Positions 1 to 5,534 of a DNA stretch of 9,375 bases are shown piece by piece. This DNA comes from Desulfobacteraceae bacterium (lineage in GTDB: Bacteria; Desulfobacterota; Desulfobulbia; Desulfobulbales; Desulfobulbaceae). Positions within the stretch are counted from its first letter, which is position 1. Each line of letters begins with the position of its first letter. A program made the position numbers and the translations under genes. The notes under the pieces were generated by a model that made no database searches, was not told the DNA's origin, and saw only the letters and a program-made list of their open reading frames with translations. Location of the stretch: contig JALHJD010000102.1 of the NCBI GenBank assembly GCA_022837185.1, positions 1 through 9,375 of the forward strand, read 5' to 3'.

Positions 1-172
1 GGACCTGACCGGAATCCCCTATCCTTTTCGCCGTTTCCAGACTGTATCGGCCGGTCCCGCAGGCCAGATCGACAAACCGCTGCCTAGGGACCAAATCAAG
101 CAGGGTGAAAAACCTGTCCAGGTCTATGAGATCAAAGCTGCTTTTCCCCGCTGCCTTCGGCCCGGCCTCCAT
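1..172 (-). CDS. Class I SAM-dependent methyltransferase, 5' part only
   Basis: Only the first 57 codons are inside the window; the gene continues past the left edge. On the minus strand the protein starts MEAGPKAAGKSSFDLIDLDR and reaches a clear Rossmann motif I, FVDLACGTGRYSLE, at about residues 34-47. This is the SAM-binding glycine loop (D/E-x-A/G-C-G-T-G) of class I methyltransferases. The ATG at 172 was chosen because GGAGGG lies 5 bases upstream. An upstream ATG on this strand is in another frame. The substrate cannot be told because the rest of the protein is missing. The gene is divergent from the radical SAM gene at 373, with 200 bp between the two starts, so a shared control region and a joint peptide-modification role are possible but only inferred. 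Confidence 0.8.
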   Translation of the reverse strand, partial: MEAGPKAAGKSSFDLIDLDRFFTLLDLVPRQRFVDLACGTGRYSLETAKRIGDSGQV

Positions 173-252
173 GATTACCCTCCGTGCTCTTCTTTTGCCC
201 CATGTTTCCGCCTGTGCCCACTATATCCCGTCCCGAACAATTGTCCATCATG

Positions 253-269
253 ATGACGAAAACCGTCAT
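253..269. repeat. Small inverted repeat in the divergent spacer
   Basis: ATGACG and CGTCAT flank a 5-base loop, AAAAC. Just to the left lie two further small palindromes, CATCATGATG and ACAATTGT. They sit between the divergent methyltransferase and radical SAM genes, where an operator would be expected. No known regulator site was recognised, and short palindromes like these can arise by chance. Confidence 0.3.
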
Positions 270-372
270 TTCCCGCGCCGCCGCAATTCCCTCCTTGACA
301 AACCCGCCGAACTTGAGGAACTTGACAATTTCCCAGGATTGATAACCTTTCCATACAGGTACGAGGATCAAC

Positions 373-1977
373 ATGGTGTCAGAATACTCTTCATCCGGGA
401 CGCTGTTTCCCGCCTGCCGAAGAATTATCCGGCCGGGGGCATGGGATGCCCTGCTGCACGCGCTGCCGGAAGACAGCGTGCCGGAGGAGGCCCTGCCCGG
501 GCTCATCGCCGGCCGGCTGGCGGAAGACGACCTGCCGCCCTTCCTGGCCGATCTTGCCGCCGTTGAAGCGGGCATGCATCAATGCGCCCGGCGGCGGGAG
601 GAACTACCCCGCCCAAGTGAAGAAATCATCGTCAATCCGACCCTTGCCCTGCTCAGGGTCGGGTGGCGGAACCTTGCCGGGATCATTGAGGGGAAGGAGA
701 CGGCCGTCCCGGAGCCGGGCGAAGACTTCATCCTGATCTGGCAGGACCCGGCCGACCGCCGGCTGCAGGTCCGTTCCGCCGCCCCCGGGGACCTCCTGGC
801 CCTCAAACTGGTACTGGAAAACCTGGACAAGCGGGAAATCGCCAGGCTGGAGGACACCACCCTGGCCCGGCTTGACGGGGCCGTGACCGCGGCGGTGCAG
901 CGGGGCATTCTCCTTGCCCCGCCCTCGGCCATCAGGCGCGATCCCTCCCTGTTCGCGCCGGACGTGGAAATTCCGGAAAAATACCTGGCGGCCCAGGTGT
1001 TCACCCTTCAGTGGCACATAACCCAGGTCTGCGACCTCCGGTGCAAACACTGCTACGACCGCAGCGACCGCTCGCCTCTATCTATGGAGGACGCGGCGGC
1101 GGCCCTGGACCAGCTCTACGACTTCTGCCAGGCCCGCCACGTGTATGGCCAGGTCTCCTTTTCCGGCGGCAACCCGCTCCTGCATCCGCACTTCTTAGAG
1201 ATCTACCGGGCGGCGGCCGACCGCGGCTTCATGACGGCCATTCTCGGCAACCCCACCACCCCGCAAATCCTCTCCCGGATCATCGCCATTCAGAAACCGG
1301 AATTCTTCCAGGTCAGCCTGGAGGGGTTGAAGGAACACAATGACTTTATCCGGGGCCCCGGTTTTTTCGACCGGGTGCTGCGCTTCCTCGACGACCTGCG
1401 CGCCGCGGGCGTCTATTCGATGGTCATGCTGACCCTGACCCGCGACAACCTGGACCAGGTGCTTCCCCTGGCCGACCAACTGCGGGACAAGGTTGACCTC
1501 TTCACCTTCAACCGCCTGTCCATGGTCGGAGAAGGGGCGCAGCTGCTTACTCCGGGCCGGGAGGAATACGAGGCCTTCCTCCACGCCTACCTGGACGCCA
1601 AACCGCGCAACCCGTGCATGGGCCTGAAGGACAGCCTGATCAACATCATCCGGTCGCGGCACAATGAGGAGCTGTTCGGCGGCTGCGCCGGAATGGGATG
1701 CGGGGCGGCCTTCAACTTCGTCGCCCTGCTGCCGGACGGCCAGGTGCATGCCTGCCGCAAGTTCCCCTCGCTCATCGGCAACATTCATGACCGCAGCCTG
1801 GCCGACATCTACGACTGCCCTGAAGCGCAGCGCTACCGCCTGGGCCCGGCCTCCTGCCGGGACTGCCGCATCCGGCACGTCTGCGGCGGCTGCCTCGCCG
1901 TCATCGACAGCGCCGGGCTTGACTGGAAGCAGGACCGCGACCCCTGCTGCTTCATCGACGCCGGCCCGGAAGACTGA
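373..1977 (+). CDS. Radical SAM/SPASM peptide maturase, SbtM-like
   Basis: A 534-residue protein with three parts. Residues 1 to about 205 are an N-terminal region I do not recognise. The radical SAM domain starts near residue 210 and has the cluster motif CDLRCKHC (Cys220, Cys224, Cys227) and SGGNP at 264-268 in place of the more usual GGE. The C-terminal SPASM domain for auxiliary Fe-S clusters has Cys438, Cys443, then C-x12-G-x4-C (443 to 461), CxxCxxxxxCxxC (495-507) and a final CC (525-526). SPASM proteins usually modify ribosomal peptides or activate enzymes such as quinohemoprotein amine dehydrogenase and sulfatases. The WHITQVCDLRCKHCYDRS signature and overall layout remind me of the 'selenobiotic' or thio(seleno)oxazole maturase family (SbtM). 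I hold that family name with moderate confidence; radical SAM/SPASM itself is certain. The ATG at 373 has GAGG 6 bases upstream. A methyltransferase gene lies divergently. No clear precursor peptide adjoins it, which is unusual for the family. Confidence 0.88.
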   Translation: MVSEYSSSGTLFPACRRIIRPGAWDALLHALPEDSVPEEALPGLIAGRLAEDDLPPFLADLAAVEAGMHQCARRREELPRPSEEIIVNPTLALLRVGWRNLAGIIEGKETAVPEPGEDFILIWQDPADRRLQVRSAAPGDLLALKLVLENLDKREIARLEDTTLARLDGAVTAAVQRGILLAPPSAIRRDPSLFAPDVEIPEKYLAAQVFTLQWHITQVCDLRCKHCYDRSDRSPLSMEDAAAALDQLYDFCQARHVYGQVSFSGGNPLLHPHFLEIYRAAADRGFMTAILGNPTTPQILSRIIAIQKPEFFQVSLEGLKEHNDFIRGPGFFDRVLRFLDDLRAAGVYSMVMLTLTRDNLDQVLPLADQLRDKVDLFTFNRLSMVGEGAQLLTPGREEYEAFLHAYLDAKPRNPCMGLKDSLINIIRSRHNEELFGGCAGMGCGAAFNFVALLPDGQVHACRKFPSLIGNIHDRSLADIYDCPEAQRYRLGPASCRDCRIRHVCGGCLAVIDSAGLDWKQDRDPCCFIDAGPED

Positions 1978-2136
1978 AAGACCCTTCACAGACCGCTGCC
2001 CCGTCTGTCTCAGGGCAAAGGAACCAAAACCCTTTCCGGTCTCCCCGACCGCCGCACCAGGCTCATTTCCCCATTGAACGCCCGGTTTCCCTCCGGTTCG
2101 CCTTCGCTGCCCTGGTCCAACCCGCCCCCCAAACTT
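1978..2136. other. Spacer after the radical SAM gene
   Basis: No credible gene was found on either strand; open frames here are overhangs of frames that shadow the radical SAM gene. Two weak hairpins can be drawn: ACAGAC with GTCTGT across a 9-base loop (about 1988-2008), and AAAGG with CCTTT near 2019-2037. Neither is followed by a T-run, so no factor-independent terminator is called for the radical SAM gene. The segment is GC-rich and C-biased on the plus strand, unlike the AT-rich control region that follows. Confidence 0.5.
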
Positions 2137-2156
2137 CGATGATGCAAAATGCAACA
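2137..2156 (+). promoter_or_regulatory. Upstream activator site 1 (putative enhancer)
   Basis: The 20-base element CGATGATGCAAAATGCAACA contains the dyad TGCA-AAA-TGCA. Its exact reverse complement occurs at 2228-2247. Duplicated palindromes 100-200 bp upstream of a -24/-12 promoter are the usual arrangement for NtrC-type enhancer-binding proteins. This copy is centred about 200 bp upstream of the predicted start of transcription. The activator is not encoded in the window and I do not recognise the motif as belonging to a named regulator. Confidence 0.6.
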
Positions 2157-2224
2157 CCCCGTTTAAATATTGCAGCTGTTCATTAACATACTGATACCGC
2201 AATAAATATTTTCCAAATTGCCAT

Positions 2225-2247
2225 CGATGTTGCATTTTGCATCATCG
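2225..2247 (+). promoter_or_regulatory. Upstream activator site 2 (putative enhancer)
   Basis: This is the better of the two copies. Around the core TGCA-TTT-TGCA the symmetry runs out to CGATG on the left and CATCG on the right, so a 23-bp palindrome is broken only by one mismatched pair next to the core and by the central TTT. It is centred at 2236, about 112 bp before the predicted transcription start, and its centre is about 88-91 bp from that of site 1. The two sites being identical over 20 bp but inverted suggests binding by a dimeric activator that forms a higher oligomer. The sequence between the sites is AT-rich. Confidence 0.65.
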
Positions 2248-2293
2248 GCGCCACTCACCGCACTGTACCCAAATTCTTCAATTAATCTTTTAG

Positions 2294-2306
2294 AATCAAT
2301 AAGTTA
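2294..2306 (+). promoter_or_regulatory. IHF binding site
   Basis: AATCAATAAGTTA fits the integration host factor consensus WATCAANNNNTTR at every defined position and lies in AT-rich DNA. It sits between the two activator sites and the -24/-12 promoter, about 50 bp before the predicted transcription start. This is where IHF bends DNA to bring an enhancer-bound activator to sigma-54 polymerase. The consensus is short, so the position among the other elements is the stronger part of the evidence. Confidence 0.6.
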
Positions 2307-2322
2307 TAAATATTTTCATTTG

Positions 2323-2338
2323 TGGTACGGGGTTTGCT
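2323..2338 (+). promoter_or_regulatory. Sigma-54 (-24/-12) promoter
   Basis: TGGTACGGGGTTTGCT matches the consensus TGGYACG-N4-TTGCW throughout, with the invariant GG (2324-2325) and GC (2336-2337) 12 bases apart. Transcription would start near 2349. That gives a leader of about 44 bases before the ATG at 2393, with the strong ribosome site AAGGAG at 2380-2385. Sigma-54 promoters are silent without an ATP-driven activator, so the downstream cassette should be switched by a signal rather than made constitutively. Confidence 0.85.
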
Positions 2339-2392
2339 TTTTCATAGGACAGAAAAAACAACAACCCGTCAAATCACATAAGGAGAGTACCC

Positions 2393-2563
2393 ATGTCAAA
2401 AGCAACAAACACATACAGCGCCTGGGATCGTTTTATGGCGGCCATTGCCTTTGCCGAGGCTGATGATGAGAAGTCGGCGAGGGAGATGGTTGAGGCGAAC
2501 TTGAATGAAGGGGAAGGAGACATCCGCTGTCTCCTGCAGCATACCTGTCCTGATGCCGGATAA
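2393..2563 (+). CDS. Small 56-residue protein with a TPR-like motif
   Basis: The protein begins MSKATNTYSAWDRFMAAIAF and ends DIRCLLQHTCPDAG. It is short and acidic in the middle, has no signal peptide or membrane segment, and carries two Cys (46 and 52) near the C-terminus. The ATG at 2393 has AAGGAG 7 bases upstream and is the first start after the sigma-54 promoter. Residues 14-34 resemble a half-TPR helical hairpin and align without gaps to residues 29-49 of the next gene's product. Shared positions are Ala17, Ala19, Phe20, Ala29, Arg30 and Met32, with several conservative matches. I do not know a function. The inference is a small partner or regulator of the USP-like protein or permease downstream. 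Its two Cys also make a peptide-modification substrate conceivable, but much less likely. Confidence 0.8.
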   Translation: MSKATNTYSAWDRFMAAIAFAEADDEKSAREMVEANLNEGEGDIRCLLQHTCPDAG

Positions 2564-2628
2564 GATGGGGGCTTCCCCGATACGGACAAACTGATCATCA
2601 TAAGAGATATTCGCGACAAGGAGATACA

Positions 2629-3195
2629 ATGAACTTTCTTCGCATTTTCAAAAAGAAAAAAAACGGACAAACCATCCGGGTCGACCGGCGCAAGCAAAAC
2701 ATTCTCAATGATGCGGCGGTGGCCGTCGCCTTCACCGACGAAGGGGAGCATGAAACGGCCCGCCGCATGATTGACCGAACCCGGGGCAGAAGGACGATTC
2801 TGATGGTGGTGAACGGAGACAGCAGTCCCTCAGCCCTGAACAATTACGCACTGGAGATGGCCAAGCGCCTTGACTACGAACTCCTGGCCCTCCATGTTAC
2901 AGAAGCCCCCCTTGCCGTGCCGGAGGAAATGCGGGAAGCCGTCATGTCCTCTTTCAGGGAATCCTGCGCCGGGAGCGTACAAACGCTGCAAAAGCAGGGC
3001 CGGGCCATGGGCGTGGCGGTCAACAGCATCATCGATTGCGGGAACCAGGATGATGTTGTCGCCAAACTGCATGCAGAGTATCCTGGCATGCGGTATGTCC
3101 TCACCGCGCCTGATCCGGATATCGTCAGAAGCGATGCCGGGCAGGCGGAAATCCCGGTCTTTGACCTCGGCTGCTATCATCCTTCCACCGCCTGA
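2629..3195 (+). CDS. Universal stress protein-like protein with N-terminal extension
   Basis: A 188-residue protein. Residues 1-20 (MNFLRIFKKKKNGQTIRVDR) are basic and could lie on a membrane surface. Residues 29-49 carry the motif shared with the preceding small protein (AVAFTDEGEHETARRMID). From about residue 56 the USP fold begins: a hydrophobic strand TILMVV, then a helix with NNYALEMAKRLDYELLALHV, the usual beta-alpha-beta start of UspA domains. USPs bind nucleotides or act as docking and signal modules beside transporters. The C-terminal G-2x-G-9x-G-S/T ATP-binding motif is not visible, so this looks like a non-ATP-binding member. The length exceeds the usual 140-150 residues because of the extension. 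The ATG at 2629 has AAGGAG 5 bases upstream. It lies 65 bp after the small gene and is probably cotranscribed from the sigma-54 promoter. Confidence 0.78.
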   Translation: MNFLRIFKKKKNGQTIRVDRRKQNILNDAAVAVAFTDEGEHETARRMIDRTRGRRTILMVVNGDSSPSALNNYALEMAKRLDYELLALHVTEAPLAVPEEMREAVMSSFRESCAGSVQTLQKQGRAMGVAVNSIIDCGNQDDVVAKLHAEYPGMRYVLTAPDPDIVRSDAGQAEIPVFDLGCYHPSTA

Positions 3196-3245
3196 AAAGG
3201 AGCACGGCCTTGAGCGGGAAGGAAGCACCTACCGCCATACTCCTT

Positions 3246-3277
3246 GCAGAGGGGGCTGCCCAATGACGCCCCCCTGC
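3246..3277 (+). other. GC-rich hairpin in the USP-permease spacer
   Basis: GCAGAGGGGGC (3246-3256) pairs with GCCCCCCTGC (3268-3277): ten pairs with one bulged A, across an 11-base loop. It is very stable but not followed by a T-run. It may stabilise the 3' end of the small-protein/USP message or take part in a structured permease leader. It is the first of five hairpins in the 291-bp spacer. Confidence 0.5.
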
Positions 3278-3307
3278 AGACCACCCCGGACCTGACGATT
3301 CTGCCGG

Positions 3308-3326
3308 CCCGGTGTGAGGCACCGGG
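3308..3326 (+). other. Perfect 7-bp hairpin in the USP-permease spacer
   Basis: CCCGGTG and CACCGGG enclose the loop TGAGG. The following bases GGTCGCGG (3325-3332) could instead pair with CCGCGACC (3391-3398) on the far side of the terminator-like hairpin. Two alternative folds are therefore possible, since they compete for the two G at 3325-3326. Confidence 0.45.
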
Positions 3327-3366
3327 TCGCGGACAGAAACCGATCACCTCTTGATCTCTCCCTGCG

Positions 3367-3388
3367 CCCGGGAGGCCCCGGGATTTTT
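3367..3388 (+). terminator. Terminator-like hairpin with T-tract
   Basis: CCCGGG, loop AGGC, CCCGGG, then A and five T. This is the only stem in the spacer followed at once by a T-run, so it may end much of the transcript of the small-protein and USP genes and lower permease expression. The stem is only six pairs and the T-run is short, so termination may be partial. It lies about 100 bases before the permease start and could also act as an attenuator. Confidence 0.5.
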
Positions 3389-3414
3389 CCCCGCGACCAA
3401 AAAAATACAGAAGA

Positions 3415-3431
3415 CCGGTCCGTTGCGGACC
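3415..3431 (+). other. Hairpin in the permease leader
   Basis: CGGTCCG, loop TTG, CGGACCG form a perfect seven-pair stem. A second stem follows closely: GGTTGC (3448-3453) with GCAACC (3459-3464). It lies 22 bases before the permease start and partly overlaps the palindrome CAACCGGTTG. Together they place stable structure right before a weak ribosome site (GGGA at 3478-3481), so translation of the permease could be sensitive to folding. Confidence 0.45.
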
Positions 3432-3486
3432 GTGTCAAAACCACAACCGGTTGCTCACCGCAACCACCTGCTGAAACGGGAAAAAA

Positions 3487-5301
3487 ATGACACCTGAAAT
3501 CATACTTGTGCTGGGCGTGCTCTGCATCGTCATCCTGCTGTTCATCTTTGAATGGGTCCGGGTCGATGTTGTCGGCATCATCATGATGACGGCGCTGCCG
3601 CTGCTTGGACTGGTGACTCCCCAGGAAGCGATCAGCGGCCTGTCGAGCAACGCCGTCGTCTCCATCATCGCCGTCATCATCATCGGCGCCGGCCTCGACA
3701 AGACCGGGGCCATGAACTCCCTGGCCCGCCTGATCCTCAAATTCGCCGGCAAGAGTGAAAGCCGGATCATAACCCTTATCGCTTCAACCGTTGCCTTTAT
3801 TTCCAGCTTCATGCAGAACATCGGCGCCGCCGCCCTGTTCATGCCGGCGGCGCGGCGGATCGGCAGGCAGACCGGCATCCCGGTTTCGCGAATCCTCATT
3901 CCCATGGGATACTGCGCGATTATCGGCGGCTGCCTGACCCTCATCGGTTCAAGTCCACTGATCCTGGTCAATGATATCATGAAGATCGCTGATCCCGACG
4001 TGGAGCCCTTCGGCCTTTTCGCCGTCACCCCCATCGGTCTTGCCCTGGTTGCCGCCGCGCTGGCATATTTTATCGTCCTGGGCCGCTTTGTCCTGCCCAG
4101 TGCCACGGGCGAGGAGAGCAGCGGCCCCATGTCGGTGATCCTGCAAAATACCTACCGCGACATGGGAACACTCTTTGAACTCCATGTTTCCGAAACGTTC
4201 AGCGGGCCGAAATCACTGGAAGAATTGTCCATCCGCCCGCACTATTTCACCACGGTCATTGCCGTCGCGCAGAACAAGGGGAATCGGAAATTCTTTGCCC
4301 CGAAGCGGGAAACCGTCATCGCCGCCGGGGATGACATTGCCGTTGTAGGCACCCGGGAAATGGTCGAAAAAATGGCAAAAAACCTGGGCTTCGTCCTCAA
4401 GGAGGAACTGGTTTCCTTTGCCGAGGATCTTTCCCCGAACAATGCCGGCATGCTCGAGGCCATCATCACCCCCCGGTCAGAGCTTGCCAGAAAGACCATG
4501 CGGGGCTTTGAGTTCCGGAAGCGGTACCAGGTCAATCCCCTGGCAATTTTCCGGGGCAACAAGGTTTTTGTGGCCGGCATCTCGGACATCATCCTGCAGC
4601 CCGGCGACGCGCTGCTGCTCCAGGGACGCTGGGAAAAATTCCATGTCCTGAAGAACAAGCCGGACCTGGTGTTCACCGAAGAGGTTCAGGGCGAAATCAT
4701 CCGCACCGACAAGGTCAAGGTGGCCGTCGGCTGCCTCCTGGTTTCACTGATCCTGATTCTCGGCTTCCACGTCCAGCTCTCCATCGCCCTCCTGACCGGC
4801 GCCCTGGGAATGATCCTCAGCGGGGTCATGACCATTGACGAAGCCTACCGGTCGGTGGACTGGATGACGGTCTTTCTGCTGGGCGGACTCATCCCCCTGG
4901 GCATAGCCTTTGAAAACACCGGCGCCGCCCGCTTCATTGCCGATACCATCATGGGTGCGATCGGCACCGTTCCGCCCATTGTGCTGCTCACGGTCATCGG
5001 CCTGCTGACTTCGTTTTTCACCCTGGTTGCCTCCAACGTCGGGGCCACGGTTCTCATGGTTCCCCTGTCCATGAACATGGCTGTTTCAGCCGGGGCTGAT
5101 CCGCGGATGGCCGCCCTGGTCGTCGCGGTGGCCTGTTCCAACACCTTTATCCTGCCGACCCATCAGGTGAATGCGCTCATCATGCGGCCGGGGGGATATA
5201 AAACCATTGATTACTTCCGGGCGGGATCGGGCATGACCGTTCTCTACCTGATAGTCATGATGGCGATGATCTTTTTTTTCTACGGGGTGGCGGCCGGATA
5301 A
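3487..5301 (+). CDS. SLC13 (DASS)-type anion permease with two RCK_C domains
   Basis: A 604-residue inner-membrane protein built as two membrane halves around a cytoplasmic insert. The first half (about 1-205) and second half (about 409-603) each hold five or more hydrophobic segments and a matching loop motif: QNIGA near residues 110-114 and SNVGATVLMVPLSMNMA from about 516, which is where the SLC13 fold binds Na+ and anion. The insert has two TrkA-C/RCK_C domains at about 228-303 and 321-390 (the second reads VNPLAIFRGNK and LQPGDALLLQG). SLC13 proteins with paired RCK_C domains include the SLT-type sulfate transporters; dicarboxylate or another anion is also possible. Sulfate import would suit a sulfate reducer, but this is inference. 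The start at 3487 has only a weak ribosome site. The gene follows the USP gene by 291 bp, across a terminator-like hairpin. Confidence 0.88.
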   Translation: MTPEIILVLGVLCIVILLFIFEWVRVDVVGIIMMTALPLLGLVTPQEAISGLSSNAVVSIIAVIIIGAGLDKTGAMNSLARLILKFAGKSESRIITLIASTVAFISSFMQNIGAAALFMPAARRIGRQTGIPVSRILIPMGYCAIIGGCLTLIGSSPLILVNDIMKIADPDVEPFGLFAVTPIGLALVAAALAYFIVLGRFVLPSATGEESSGPMSVILQNTYRDMGTLFELHVSETFSGPKSLEELSIRPHYFTTVIAVAQNKGNRKFFAPKRETVIAAGDDIAVVGTREMVEKMAKNLGFVLKEELVSFAEDLSPNNAGMLEAIITPRSELARKTMRGFEFRKRYQVNPLAIFRGNKVFVAGISDIILQPGDALLLQGRWEKFHVLKNKPDLVFTEEVQGEIIRTDKVKVAVGCLLVSLILILGFHVQLSIALLTGALGMILSGVMTIDEAYRSVDWMTVFLLGGLIPLGIAFENTGAARFIADTIMGAIGTVPPIVLLTVIGLLTSFFTLVASNVGATVLMVPLSMNMAVSAGADPRMAALVVAVACSNTFILPTHQVNALIMRPGGYKTIDYFRAGSGMTVLYLIVMMAMIFFFYGVAAG

Positions 5302-5415
5302 TGCCGTTTGGGAATCAGGGGACGCGGGGCAGGTAATCACAAAAATGAATGTGCTTACCACTGAAGCTCAGCAACGACTGAATCTTGGTTGAAACTTATT
5401 GAAATTATGTATATT

Positions 5416-5450
5416 TGTCATTCCGACCGCAGGGAGAAATCTCACATCCC
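5416..5450 (+). repeat. Dispersed repeat of the GTCATTCCGACCG type
   Basis: Starting at 5417, GTCATTCCGACCGCAGGGAG and the following AAATCTCACATCCC resemble a short interspersed sequence I have met between genes in many bacterial genomes, including Deltaproteobacteria. It contains the small dyad GAGAAATCTC. The palindrome TCCCC-GGC-GGGGA (5447-5459) adjoins it. Only one copy is in the window, so its repeat nature rests on recall rather than on the sequence shown. Confidence 0.5.
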
Positions 5451-5464
5451 CGGCGGGGAGACTT

Positions 5465-5491
5465 GTTGGTTTCGAAAAAAATCAAACCAAC
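5465..5491. other. Hairpin between convergent genes
   Basis: GTTGGTTT (5465-5472) and AAACCAAC (5484-5491) form an eight-pair stem with an A-rich 11-base loop. It lies between the ends of the plus-strand permease gene and the minus-strand STAS-like gene, where a two-way terminator would be expected. There is no T-run on the outer side in either direction, so termination is uncertain. The rest of 5302-5534 shows no gene. Confidence 0.4.
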
Positions 5492-5534
5492 GGTTCAGTG
5501 GTGCAAAAGGCTCAAAGGCGTCAATCCGTGCGGA

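Noticed and set aside
322..356. Sigma-70 promoter with TTGACA for the radical SAM gene
   Set aside because: TTGACA is perfect, but no acceptable -10 box lies 16-18 bases downstream, so no promoter is called. A second TTGACA at 295-300 has the same problem.
1988..2008. ACAGAC/GTCTGT hairpin as terminator of the radical SAM gene
   Set aside because: The stem is six pairs with a nine-base loop and has no T-run downstream.
1195..2235. Long minus-strand open frame (346 codons) opposite the radical SAM gene
   Set aside because: It is a shadow of the GC-rich radical SAM gene. The composition is rich in Ala, Gly, Val and Gln without any recognisable domain, while the plus-strand product has a full set of family motifs.
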